The translations under genes and the position numbers were made by a program. 64,000 nucleotides of DNA from NCBI GenBank assembly GCA_034359265.1, contig CP136891.1, positions 89,514,001-89,578,000 on the forward strand, written 5' to 3'. Positions 30,825 through 43,192 of the stretch are shown here, in pieces. Positions within the stretch are counted from its first letter, which is position 1. Each line of letters starts with the position of its first letter. The DNA comes from Canna indica (taxonomy: Eukaryota; Streptophyta; Magnoliopsida; Zingiberales; Cannaceae). The notes under the pieces are model-generated. The model did no database searches. It saw only the letters and a list, made by a program, of their open reading frames with translations, and was not told the origin of the DNA.

Positions 30825-31190
30825 AATTTAATATTTAATTTCACGTCCATAAAACTTTCTCTCTTAATCTCAGTGCTTGCATGTCAATAACCTGCAACAC
30901 CTGCGCATGACTATATAGTAAAGTTTAATCTGCATGCAACTAATCAATTAATAGTACTAGTCCATTAATTGCCGATCATATATGATTTCAAGTTGATTTA
31001 AATTAATCTTATCACCGGCCTTCTATCTCCACACAATACTTCTTATAATTGCAACTTTCATATATATAATGCTCTATATATATATATCTAACCATCAAGC
31101 TAATTAATCTACTTCAAAGCACTCAACTAGATCTATTTCTGGTTCTTCATCCATCATCTTCATTAATTACACTTGGAGTTGTTCACTTGC
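30825..31190 (+). promoter_or_regulatory. Upstream/5' region of CYP81-like fragment
   Basis: Shared with 13,386-13,790. It carries TA-rich runs and a leader GGTTCTTCATCCATCATC directly before the P450 N-terminal codons. It probably contains the original promoter of the P450. Confidence 0.5.
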
Positions 31191-31580
31191 ATTGCTGCTC
31201 TCTCCGCTCATCTCCTTCTCCTCCTCAAATTAGTCATCGTCTTCCTCTTCTCCGGTACGTAGTAGCAACAGGGAGAAGAAGGAGAAGACGACGAAGCGCG
31301 CTGCTGCTCCCACCAAGCCCTCCCTTGCTCCCCATCATCGTCCACCTCGATCCACTTGTTCGAGAAGCCCTTGCACCGCGCCCTCACCCACATCACTGGC
31401 TGCTACGGCCCGGTCGTCATGCTCCGTTTCGGCTCCCGCCCCGTCCTCGTCATCTCCTCCGCCGCCGCAGCCGATGAGTGCTTTACCACCAACGACACGC
31501 CATCTTCGCCGACCGCCCGCTCCTCCGCTCCACCCGCTACATCAGTTACAACTACACCACCCCCGGTACCGCGCGCCCGC
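31191..31580 (+). pseudogene. CYP81-like cytochrome P450, truncated and frameshifted
   Basis: Pieces of a P450 N-terminus appear in different frames in the right order: a membrane anchor ALSAHLLLLLKLVIVFLFSG, the proline hinge PPSPPLLPIIVHL, LFEKPLHRALTHITGCYG, PVVMLRFGSRPVLVISSAAA followed by DECF, and ADRPLLRSTRYISYNYTT. The order and motifs fit the start of CYP81-family enzymes (PPSPP-LPIIGHLHLL, PVV-LRFG-RPVLVVSSP). A stop follows the anchor and at least two frameshifts occur. The I-helix, ExxR and haem-binding region are absent. Only the first fifth or so of the gene is here. Confidence 0.75.
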
Positions 31581-31890
31581 ATTAATATCACCACATGATC
31601 ATAGCTTTGGCACAACATTAATATCATGTAAAGGGGTGTTGAAAATATAATCTCTATTAAGATCATCAACTTAAGAAACTTACTCAAATCAATTCAACTT
31701 GTGAACCAATTTAAACTGAGTTAAAAAAATTTATAGTTTAATTGCTTTTTTCCCTTCACTTGAAAAAATCTTTTTCAAAACCATTCAAAGTGCTTTTTTT
31801 TTTCATAAAACTGAAAAATAAATTCCCAACTAACAACAAATTTGTAGACAATTGAAACTCACGATAAACATGAAATTAATATAATAGGCA

Positions 31891-32178
31891 TGCAAGACAG
31901 AAATGTGAGGGGGAGGGTTATAGAAAGCACCAAAGGCCATTAGATGTCAATTTATGTATAATGTACATTTAAATATATAACAGTAAAAAAAATTATTCTT
32001 CGACTCACCAATCAAACAAAAGAGGATACAAAAATCTCTCTCCATAGCGACTAATCACAAAAACAATTATAAAAGACTCTCCTTTCTTCCTCTCCTCTTT
32101 TCCCCTCTTAATTTGAACCAATCAAAGAATTAGGAGTAGGAACCTCAACGACACAGACACGTACAAGAAGAATAATTC
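31891..32178 (-). pseudogene. Copy of BAC1 intron 1 segment
   Basis: Matches 41,245-41,777 of the BAC1 gene: GCAAGACAGAAATGTGAGGG, CAATCAAACAAAAGAGGATA, ACAATTATAAAAGACTCTCC, and CAACGACACAGACAC. About 228 bases present in the intron (about 41,518-41,745) are missing here, with a CT at both break edges. Same orientation as the source. Purely non-coding. Confidence 0.85.
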
Positions 32179-32179
32179 A

Positions 32180-32689
32180 AAATTGGCGGAACTAATTTAA
32201 AATTAGTTGAGCCAATTGAAAATTGATCGAATGAAATTAAAATTAGCCGAACAAATTAAAAAAAGTAAAAAAAAATTTGATTTTTAACTATAAAAAAAAT
32301 ATTTTACCGATACAAGTTATGAAATTAATTTACCTATGAATAATAATTTTTTTGTAATTTTTTTGTGAATTAATGATAAATTTCTCGAACATATTTTAAA
32401 TTGGTCGAACTAGTTGAAAATAGCAAAATAATAATAATTTTTAATTCTAAAAAATTTATTTTACTGAAATAAGTTGTGAAAATGATTTTCCTATGAATAA
32501 TAGATTTTTTGTTATTTTATTATGAATTTAGTATGAATTTCTTGAACTTATTTAAAATTGGCCGAATAAATTAAAAATGATATGCGGAAGGTAATATGGA
32601 TATATATATATATTTATTGTCTGATTTAGGAAAAAAAATGAATAAAAATTTTACTTTTGAAAATAAAAACATTTTTTATTCGGAAGAAA
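32180..32689. other. AT-rich spacer, nothing recognised
   Basis: It contains repeated phrases AAATTAG(C/T)CGAACAAATT and ATTTT(A/C)C(C/T)(T/G)ATGAATAATA, so an old local repeat, but no gene. Confidence 0.4.
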
Positions 32690-33376
32690 ATCACTGACCT
32701 GCAATCAACTTCATTGCGACTAATTGTAACCTTGTTTTAAATTAAATAAAATAAATATAACATTTTCATAATTGTCGGCGTCTTCGCAACAGAGCTTTGC
32801 AGCATGGCTTTGATTAATGCTGAGGTGGTAGCTTCAGGATGCACTACAATATTTTTGCGCCACGACGACAACGGCTCTACTCCAACGGTAGAGCTCCAAT
32901 GGCCACAAAAACATTTGAACCGACATTAAGTGTCGTGCCGGATCGAGATATTACATCATGCCGGCTCGAGTCGAACAAAAATCGTGCTTGATCGGGCTAG
33001 GCAATTTAGGCCTTGGCTGATTTGATAGCCTGATAAAAATTTATTAGTTATAAAAAACTATCGGGTTATCAGGCCCAATAACTCGATATGGGTCCGAGTC
33101 GACCAAGTAGTCCCCAATATGGCCCTGATAGTTCGATTCTAATGGTCTGATTTGGGCTCGATAGCATAATTTTAATTTTTATTATCGTGATAACGGTTTG
33201 GGTTGACCTAGCTGGTTTACTATTTGTGTCGTGTCGGGCCGAGTCTTTGTCCCAATTAAATTTTATTGGACCGAGCACGATTTGTATAAAAATTCTTATC
33301 GTGCTATCGGGCCAGGCAGGCCTATACTATTCGTTCTGATTCAATATTTATTCGAATAATACAGGGATCAACAAAA

Positions 33377-33433
<57 letters not shown>

Positions 33434-34193
33434 CATGCTATCGAGTTGGACCAGACCTTCATCGCTCTACCCCCGGACCCAATTTTTGTTTGACTAATAC
33501 AGGTATCAACAAAACTTTTATATATATATATATTGAAATAATTCAGGCTATCGGTTGAATAATTAAAAAAATATTTTGAAATAATATTTTGAAAATAAAA
33601 TCAGATAATATGACAATTAATTACTTCAGATTGTCTGATTAACGCCATTGATAGGTTGAAATCAAGTTGCATTGTATTAATCAACAGGTCAATAAGAATA
33701 GCAATTAGTATCATCCATTCTTGTATAATGCATTAAGCGCTATCAATTTGCAGCATGTGCCGTACTTCTTGTAACAAATGAACCTGTGCCAGCTGGTCGT
33801 CCAATGACCCCACCATGACGCGTGGCAACCATGGATAGAGCAAAGGCTGAGGCCTGACGCCCATGAACAGTGATATCTGTGCATATAATCGTATATAGCG
33901 ACTAGCTAGTGCGTACACAGAGGCGGGCGGGCCCACAACTTTCGTCATCCTTATCCACTTGACGAGTAACCATGGTTTAATTCACCTACCACCCTCACCC
34001 AACGCAATCAGACAAAATAGCAATCAGACAAAATAGCATCATACCGATGGAGGTGCATTCACCGGGTGGTGATTCGAGCTACGGAGAGAAGTCTTTAAGC
34101 CGGTGGTTACAACTCATCACTTCATCAGCATTAGGATAAAGTAGGAGATCAGGAAAACGAAGGAGTAGTAACAATAGTGCTCAAGTACTCAAA
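32690..34193 (+). promoter_or_regulatory. DRM1 upstream region (P3), promoter of the intact gene
   Basis: Directly precedes the DRM1 start codon and is shared with P1 and P2. It contains the CGGGC repeat (32,930-33,490), a long (AT)n run (33,377-33,428), and the conserved proximal part CCGATGGAGGTG to GAAGGAGTAG. Known DRM1/ARP genes are controlled by auxin, dormancy and sugar; no specific element can be proved from sequence alone. Confidence 0.6.
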
Positions 34194-34716
34194 ATGGTTC
34201 TCCTCGACAAGATGTGGGACGACGTCGTCGCCGGGCCTCAGCCTGAAAGGGGTCTCGGCAAGCTGAGGAAGGTCTCCGCCCCCAAGCCCTTGTCCGTCAA
34301 AGGTATATTTGTATCTGATCACATCTCTCACGTTTAATTAAAATCTAGACCTGATCTAGTAGTGCTTTGCGCTCACGATGCATGCAGAAGGGGAGAGCAA
34401 GTTCCAGCGGTCGATTTCGCTGCCGCAGACTCCGACGACGCCGACAACACCTGCGACGCCGTCGTCGAGCAGCTTCTCTCCCACGCAGAGGCAGGGCAAC
34501 GTGTGGCGGAGCGTGTTCAACCCCGGCAGCAACCTCGCCACCAAGACCCTCGGCGCCGACTTGTTCGACAAGCCCCAGCCCAATACCCCAACTGTCTACG
34601 ACTGGTATATATATATCTCACCTGTGATATATCAGTATATATAATTAATCTTATGAACTAATTTGATTTCTTGCCGCAGGCTGTACAGTCGTGAGACAAA
34701 GAGCACCCACCGCTAA
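34194..34716 (+). CDS. DRM1: DRM1/ARP dormancy-associated, auxin-repressed protein (120 aa)
   Basis: Three exons: 34,194-34,302, 34,388-34,604 and 34,680-34,716, with GT-AG introns of 85 and 75 bases. The product starts [20 protein letters not shown] and has the family's Ser/Thr/Pro-rich middle ([19 protein letters not shown]), then [16 protein letters not shown] and [17 protein letters not shown], and ends STHR. Length and both conserved blocks fit DRM1/ARP proteins, which are small, probably disordered, and strongly expressed in dormant or non-growing tissue; their biochemical role is unknown. Frame and splice phases join without conflict, so this copy appears intact. It is the probable source of the DRM1 fragments at 7.4, 8.0, 8.4, 14.6 and 18.4 kb, or they share a common source. 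Confidence 0.95.
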
Positions 34717-35100
34717 GCTGATCTTTCTGAGCTCTACGGTCCACGTACGTGGAGACGAAGAAGAGAGAATACGAGTTGTGGCACGCAAGTAGGCGTTTAA
34801 GGAGAGACAGGGTAGTAGTATTGTGTCTCAATGTTTGCTGGTTATGTAGTTATCTAAAAGTGTGAACTAGCTTTGCTAATCTGGGGCTTTGCTAATCATA
34901 GTGTTCATACATGTGTTACTGGCTTGATGTTAGAATCAGTATTTAAGTCCATGTCCCATGAATAAATAAAAGTTGCTCTCAATTGTTCCTCTGTTAATTA
35001 AATTTCCTACTAACTAAAATTAGATGCAGAACATGCTCTGCATCTAAACTTGTTTAGATCTGCACATGTTAGAGAAAGGATAAAGTGGAATTGTAAAGGC
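34717..35100 (+). terminator. DRM1 3' UTR and flank
   Basis: Contains AATAAATAAA at 34,961-34,970, a likely polyadenylation signal. The flank up to 35,095 is the part duplicated in all the DRM1 fragments, ending AGAGAAAGGATAAAG. Confidence 0.6.
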
Positions 35101-35109
35101 ATTGTGGAT

Positions 35110-35490
35110 AGGAAGAAGGTTACATCAAAGATAGGAAGGACATAATTTTTTAATACTATTATAAGAAGTGTGGTGGGGGGAGACAAATATAATATCATGT
35201 GAGATATTAGTATATGGTTACTGCAGTGGAGATGAAAATAAAAAATTAATGATATAATACGAGAGATAAAGATAAGAATTTTGACTAGAATCGGATAGCA
35301 ATGCGGACTAGGAAATGACAACGACATTAATTAATTTTAATGTTCAGAGCTAAAAGATAAGGTTTTGATTGGAAATAAAATATCATCTAGTTAATTTAAT
35401 TACCTGCCCATGATAATGGTCATGGAAAGGGACATCAAATGAGGGCCGTCCCTGTCCTTCGGAAGTTGATTGTTGGAGCAATTTAACTAC
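35110..35490 (-). repeat. Inverted copy of 12,770-13,110
   Basis: The reverse complement reads TTGCTCCAACAATCAACTTCC, then CATTTGATGTCCC, TTAATTAGATGATATTTT and CATTTCCTA as in duplication B (12,779 and 23,020). So DRM1 is flanked downstream by an inverted piece of the same repeat that follows it in the array. Confidence 0.8.
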
Positions 35491-35499
35491 AAACTGCTC

Positions 35500-37300
35500 C
35501 TTACTGGTAACGATCATTTTTTGAGATTTTTTATTTTGTTAAAAAAAAATTGCTTCTTACCGTGCTCTAGTATTTATATATATCGTATAATAGATTCAAT
35601 CAATTAATGCCTTTTATGCATATTTCCTGTCTGCTCAATTAATTCAATTAATATATTAGTTTATACTTTCCTTCTTTATTGTTAAAAAATATGCAGTTTC
35701 TTAATGTAAAATATTACTCTATCGTTAATGACAACATTTACTACAGTTTTGATACTAATTTTACAATTTAATTATCAATTTAAATCAGAAAATTCCCTGT
35801 ATATTTTTTGTTTTCAGCCGCATGCATCTTTTCAACCAATTAATACTGCATGCTGCAGCTACTTAATACTTAATTCACATTCAATTATATTAATCTTTTC
35901 AACCAATTAATGCTCACATTTCCTCTGCTCTGCTCAAGTATTCTCGGGCCAATTAATTATCCTATTAATATATTTCATTAATTTCATTTCACATTTAGTA
36001 TTAAGCCTTAATTACATTTTTCTTCTTTTTTTCAAAAAAAAAACGTAATTTCTCGACATCAAATTTATTTTATCTTTAATGGCATCATTTAATGGGATTT
36101 TAATACTTATTTTCCAATTTAATTATTACTTTAAAACCAAAACTTTTTTTAAAATTTTTTTAGAACCAAGATAAAAAAATCACAATAAATAATCACATTA
36201 AGGTTTGAACAAAGAGATGAGAATAGTTTTTTCCATATCTTACTAGAGATGAGAATAGTTCGGTTAATCACATATTTTTACGAATCCAAAATCGAAATTG
36301 AAACTGTTTACAAAATTACTATGCGTAACCAAAACAAAATCAATCACTTTTTAATATTACTACTCAAAATTGAAATCGGTCGAAAATTTGATAGTTAATC
36401 AAATCGACTTAAAGTGTTCAAATAAACGTGATTAACCAAATGCTAAATAGATAATCATTACTAAAAAAGTAAAAAAAATATTTATAATTATATATATTAT
36501 TATATAATAAATCTATAATCAATTTCGATTATCAATTATTAAGAAATTGATAAACAAAATTTAAACGAATTAAACCAACTTTGAGTTCATTGATCGGAAA
36601 AAAAAAACAAACAAACCGTAAATCACTGTCCAAAATCAAATTTTATATTATTATTTACTAATACAAGGTAATTTATTTTTATTTTTATTTTTATTTTCAC
36701 ATCTTTTATTTCTTACTTTTTATATTAAATTTAGTTAATACTTAATTTTAAGAAAAATAATGACGAAACTGTATGTGTCCTCGACTAATACATATATAAA
36801 AGAATGAAACAGTGGTCTAGTATAGGACGACTGTTTCTTGCATCTTAAGATCCAAATTCATGTCCAACAAACAAGGTCATAGGTTTGAAAGTGGCAAGCC
36901 AAGTATTTAAAAGGTTAACTAATTTGGCATCTAGCAAAGAAGTATTTAAAACTTGTGTGATCAATTAAATGGCAGAAAAATATCATAATTCCGAATTTCA
37001 ATAGCATATATTTATACATTAATTGTACAAGTAAACAAAATTTGAATATTAGAATTGTTTTAGATTACCGATAATGAAGAAATGGACTGAACCTTTCAGC
37101 ATTGGAGCCGCATTCAACAATTGTTTTGAGGCTCCGACATGTAGTAATAACTCATAATCACTGCATCCCGCAAAAGAAAATTATTTGAGGCAAATAGTAG
37201 GACAAAAACAAATAAAGAACACATGACTTGTGAATAAAAATTACACATCATTGGCAAACTGCTGTTATGCAGTTCAAAAAAGTCAAGAAGCAGACACTGG
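35500..37300. other. AT-rich intergenic sequence
   Basis: No gene, element end or significant repeat was recognised between DRM1 and BAC1. Confidence 0.6.
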
Positions 37301-37302
37301 TA

Positions 37303-40300
37303 TCAATGATCCTTTCTAATTCCTAAAAACTTAGCTGTAAGCTCCCAGGTTACGATGGCAACAGCATTAGCTGGAAATGACCGCGCTAATGTCGGCCCCA
37401 AACCAGCATAGCATCCCCTCAAGCCAACTGTGTTGTAGATCTGAAAAAGTGAAACTCCATTAAACTTCCTCAAGTATGCATAATAAAAGGAAGAGGCAGA
37501 GAAAACATACCGATTTAAGTGTTAGAAAAGGGTTTCGATCAATATTAGGGTTAGGAGAAGTCTGAATTACAGTTTTTGCAACATCCAATGGAAGAACAGC
37601 TAACCAGAACTACGAAACAGAAAATATATATCAAATAAGGTAAAATCTTAGCATGATGTTGGGTGGAAATTGAAAAACATATATCAACTTACAGCAGTTC
37701 CAGAAAGTCCACCAGTAATAACACTAATCCCAGTATCAACGAAAAGTTTGGAATGTTGGCTCGTGGCAGATGCTCCAGAGCTAAATTGGTCGTGCAGATA
37801 GTAACGACTCAGCTCATAAGTGCTAAAGAAGACAGTGTTGCCAATAGATTCTCTGAGAAAGGTTGGTAATCCACCACGAAATAAGCCTCTCACCTAATAA
37901 GTTAGTCTATAAGTCACTGATCTACAGGATTTGAAGATTTATTTAAGAAAGCAAATAATATAGCCGTACTCCTTCACTCTGAATAGTTTTGAGAGCACAA
38001 TCTAATGGACTGCTGTATCTGACAAACATAGAAGTATCCTTTCCTTGAACTTGCATCCTACACTGGAAAACAGTTCTCATTACATATTAAAATGTCAGAA
38101 CAGAAAGCAATCATGTTAAGTTTACAATGAGCAAGTAAAAACATTCTCTAGCACAACGCACCTTTACCAGTTCTGTTGGACATAGTATAAAGCTAATTAT
38201 TCCTCCACTACATGCTGCTGAAGGAATTATTACCTGAAGCTGTGGCTTATTGCTCTGCGTTTCTCCCTGTACAACACATATTATAAGAAATTAACTAGTA
38301 CCATTATGGTTCCCATAGTGAAACAAAGAGCTATCTCCCTAAAGCACCCTACTATGTAGGAGTTATTTGATTTGTGAAACAGTGCTAGAATTACAAAACA
38401 GAATATCCATTCTTGTTCAAGACCTGCAACTTTTGCTTTGCCTGGGAATAAATGCCAAAAAGAAGGGAACTCTCAAATGCCATTCCAACAAAGGATGATG
38501 ATGCACCTTTATATAGTCCTCTAACCTGGAAAATTATTTGCAGAAAGAGAGCTTAAATAAATTAAGGTTCAAAAACAATGGAAACTTGAACATAATCTTG
38601 ATAAATATCACTGAGCAAAGTAGAAAACAAACTTAAGTTATTGACCACAAGCATAATGTTTGAAGGCATATCCTTCATCTAATCTGCTAATCTGAAGGAG
38701 GAGCACATGGTGCTTTAATTTAGACCGATAGTTGCAAGACCTAACGGATGCCGTCTACCGATTTATGACTTATTGCTGTCTTTGTATGAAATGGGTTCTT
38801 CATTGATGAAGCAAATGTTGCTTATCAAGTTGGATAGCCTCTGTAAACACTGACAACTTTTAAGTCATGGAATAGCAGTGCAAATTCATAAGAAACAATA
38901 GCAAGAGGTAACCCCATAATCTATTAAAAATTGTATTAGTAGGCTTCACTGACCACATAGAAGCTCCATCACCCACCATTTTAGAGGAGATTCACATACT
39001 AAAGGGATAATTGAAACAAGTTTTGTGCATTAGGGAATTGCTATGTTTTTCCTCAAGTGTTAAAATAGTTGATTCACATAAGTGGTCTTGATTTATTTTT
39101 TTTACAAATAAGTGTACCTTGATTCATGTCAAGTTCTGAATAATGCTAATTTTCACTGTAGCCATTTCATGCTTCCAATTAAATCTTGTAGACTGGCAAA
39201 CCATAACCATCAACCAAAGAGTGAACCAAATTCTGTACTATCCAATTACATTTGAAAAACAACTCCTGTAAGCTTGAAGTATGTCCAACTGAGTTAGGTG
39301 TCTACTTAGGTGTAGATCCAATACTAGTGGATTAGCACTATGGATACTATCAGGTACCAAAAAACTGATATTAGGTGGGCTCAAATCTAGGAACAACCTA
39401 TATATCACTTGGACCTGGTCAAGATAAGTTGAAACTAGAGACTATATGCTCTACCACCAGGTCAGATCCATCATGGAACTTAAATTACTTTTTTGTTTCA
39501 TTTAATGAATTTTTAGCACCTGCAAGGCAAACCAACAAAAAAAAAGAAAATGGTTGTTTAAGGTCTTAATATAAACACCTCAATTTGTGACTTAGCTTGG
39601 TGACAAGCAAGTTCACATTTGGTGGTAAATGACAGTATGGAATGACACGTTGTATCTATCCTGCAATCGTTAAAGCGGCTAGAAATACAAAAATTAAGGA
39701 CATGTATTTTTTACTGGCCATGAAATCTTAGATAAGCAACCCTACAAAGCAAATAAAGAAAACATACAAAAAATGTTGATTAAGGTCTTAATATAAACAC
39801 CTCAATTGTGACCTGGATTGGTCAGAAACAAGTTCATAGTGGGTGGTATAACGGTAAAAAATGGGACATGTTTTGCCAATCCTACGCTCAGTACAGGAGT
39901 ATAAATACACAAACAGAGGACATTGGACAAAAGATGGTCCCCAAATACAAAAGAAAAGATTGACCATAAACTTTAAAATAGATTTTGTCTTAACCAACAG
40001 TTCCACACCAAATTAACCAAAATCGAAACAGACTTGGTATTAGCTACTTCAATCATTTCTATGTCTGATCACAGATTCACATCCATGTTAGAGCTGAATA
40101 TATACCATAAGCAAGCACCATCCAGCATATGATAAAGTCTTGCTTCCCAAAAAGAAAACTAAAAAACCAAGACAGACTGTTTAAAAACATACTCCTTCAG
40201 TAACCAAGATTCGACTTGTGCAATGCAAAGCATTCTTGTATTCTTTTACTTGTGTTGTTGTGTTATGAGCTTGCAACTTGACCTGTCAAAAAATAAAAAT

Positions 40301-42074
40301 ATAATCACTCAACCTGTATAAATTCGAATAATGGCATCCTACCAGAAAGAATCTAATATGGATGAGAAATAACCCCCCGAGAAAAGAGCATGGCCTTTAG
40401 TTTCTATCTAACAAGCAATACTCTCAAAAAATGAACTCTGTCACTGAATATAAGTGGGACTCCTAGCCGCATACTTTATACTGATGAACCGAATGTTTAC
40501 TAACAGTTTCACAATTCTACATTTACGAATGAAATTTGATGTATAACATCAACATCACATATTAAAATTTTCCAATTAAAATTGTTAATAAAATTATGGA
40601 AAACAAGTCTTGAATGATACTACACAGAACTTTGATGCATGACCATTCATGTATTTTGGAGTTCTGAAGATACTTTAGGCTCTTAAATGTTGGTAGCATG
40701 TGAACTTTTAGAAGTTCTTTGTAGTATCTGTAGCCTATGGGCTATGGCAGTTGCGTTAAAATAATGAGTACATCTTAAAATAACGTCTCTACTCCCTTTA
40801 ATTTGTTAGTTTCAGGAAAACTGGTAAGTTTTATGAACTAGCTGATAATGGAGTGCAACTACCATCTAAGAATCCGCAACCTTAATGACTATCAAAGTTT
40901 CAGTATGTATTTAATCAGAACATAAGCTCATAAAAGTTAAGCTTCCAATGGACGAGATCAGGTAATAATATTTCATGATCGTGTCACTATGATACTCCAT
41001 GCAGTACTTGAACTCAAAATGGGGGAATTTTGGATGGAAAGAGCACTAAAATTCTCAATGTTGTGATGCAAATTTGACCTCATAAAAATATGCAATTCTA
41101 AAATTAGGATAGGGTTAGAACATGTTTTATGTATCATCTCACATTCTTACTATTACAGTCCCTTTCTCTTGTAGGTGTATTGAATTGTTTCAATTGATCA
41201 AACTTACATGCAGCCATTGGTAGAAAATTAAAATACTAGGCAAGACAGAAATGTGAGGGGGAAGGTTATAGAAAGCAACAAAGGCCATAAGATCTCAATT
41301 TATGTATAATGTACATTTAAATATATAACAGTAAAAAAAATTATCCTTCGACTCACCAATCAAACAAAAGAGGATACAAAAATATCTCTCCATTGTGACT
41401 AATCACAAAAACAATTATAAAAGACTCTCCTTTCTTCCTCTCCCCTTCCCCCACTCTCCCTTCCCTCCCTATTCCCCTCTTTGAACCAATCAAAGAATTA
41501 GGAGAAGTAGGAACCTTTGGCATATCTCTCCTCCTTGGATTTGTCATTGTAGCTTCCACTTGGGAGATTTGTTAAATAGGCAACGTATAGGAGAGTATAG
41601 GTAGAAAATGCCTCCCGTCAAATAGGCAACGTATAGGAGAGTATGATGATAGACATGCCTATACGTACTTCCGTTAACCTATGCAAGGCATGAAATGAAA
41701 CGAACACCTATTCTGTAGCTATGTAACCTCAGCGCTTGCTCAGCTCAACGACACAGACACATACAAGCAAAATAATTTGAATGCTTTATTTCGCAATTAG
41801 AGAAATCCACGAAAATGCTCTTGGATAACAAACGTTAGAAGCGTCACCGGATCGCATCGAGAGAGAAACAAAATAAGAGAAGAAAACGGGAGAAATAAAC
41901 CCTATGTAGAATTAATGAGGAAGGGGCGAAATGCGACGAAGACAGAAGGAAGGGAGGCGAGGAAGCACTGGTACCGACCTTGACGGTGTCGAAGGGATGG
42001 CCAGTGATGACGGTGGCGATACCGGCAGCGAAGCCAGCCGCGTATTCCTTGGCAGCGTCGACCGAGGGGCTCAT
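37303..42074 (-). CDS. BAC1: Mitochondrial basic amino acid carrier BAC1-like (307 aa)
   Basis: Eight exons on the minus strand: 42,074-41,979, 40,282-40,193, 38,525-38,424, 38,266-38,162, 38,062-37,970, 37,893-37,693, 37,609-37,511 and 37,440-37,303; all phase 0, all GT-AG. The product starts MSPSVDAAKEYAAGFAAG and has the three mitochondrial carrier repeats with signatures HPFDTVKV, CPTELVKC and LPLDVAKT, each followed by an RG/YAG-type second motif (LYKGASSSF, FRGGLPTFLRES, CYAGLGPTLARSFPANA). Length and motifs agree with Arabidopsis BAC1, an inner-membrane exchanger for arginine, lysine, ornithine and histidine that links mitochondrial arginine breakdown and urea-cycle intermediates with the cytosol. 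Introns 1 and 2 are about 1.7 kb each. Pieces of exon 3/intron 2 and of intron 1 recur in the array to the left. Confidence 0.95.
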
Positions 42075-43192
42075 CGCCCCCTCCCTTTCCTTTCCCCCTT
42101 CTTCTGTACCTTCTTAGCAAAGTGGCCGATACATAAGGAGAAGGGACAAAGTTGACATAATTACGTATATATGTACCTAGGTTAAGTTGATCGTTGAAGG
42201 AGATCGAACACAACAGTGTCCGCAAAATTATTTTTCATCGTGTTCAACCAGAGGAGATCGAAAAGTCACCTGCATTGCTCCGAGTTTGCTGATAATGTAT
42301 TTTAATAGAAATAGAAATGCTAAAATGAAAATTTTTAGAACGAACATGAGCTTAACTGAAAGAATAATATTTATTTCTAAATAAATATAACTAAATGAAT
42401 ATGAATTTATATTCATTTTTTTTATTCATGCTCATTCTTTTCTACCATGTTCACTCCTTTATATATTCATGGACGGCGTGCCCATAAAAATTGCACTCAC
42501 TTTCAATCTCGTCCTCATCATTAATCAAGAGTTATTTACATATTAAATATTTTTTTCTTACAAATCAGTACACAATCATCTACGGACGAGCATATGGATA
42601 TATGAAATCACTTTGAGCAGCTTCTATAAACTTGCACATTAAATCTGCACGATACCTATGCCAATAATTAATAGATGAAATAAGAGTCGAGTGTCTGACA
42701 CTATAAACAAATGATTGATAATAAAATTATACAAGTAGAAGATTAGATTGAAGCAAACAAGCAAACACTCGATGTGATAAAAACAATGTTCCCTGACTAG
42801 ATAGTTTGAAACGAAGAATTTTTGCCATGCCATGAAATAGGATCATTCTGAAAACACCAACAGCAACTCAAGATAATTATGCAGTCAGACACAAAGTTGG
42901 GATCAACGGTATGTAAACTAGATGAAAGGGGTGATAGTTTTAAATAAAGAAAGAAAGGGAAACAAACAACATAAGAAGACTTTGATTTCTACTTTCAAAT
43001 CCTAGTAAAATGATAATAAAATTAGCCCAGGAGCTCCTCTCATTCTTCAACCAAGTGCGCTGCTTTCCTCGTTCATACAGGCTCTGATTTGCCTCCTTAA
43101 TTCTTGATGTCATCTCTGCACAGTAGTTGTTTGGGTGATTTATATGTATATTCGGTGTTATGTACATCTTTTGGACTACATAACTCAGATGT
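42075..43192. other. Intergenic between BAC1 and RING1
   Basis: Includes the BAC1 promoter and 5' UTR (GC-rich up to about 42,110) and the RING1 3' UTR (below 43,193). AT-rich in between; no other gene seen. Confidence 0.5.

Noticed and set aside
35010..35327. 105-aa hydrophobic minus-strand ORF
   Set aside because: Lies in an inverted repeat of AT-rich spacer; no conserved motif, codon use looks random.
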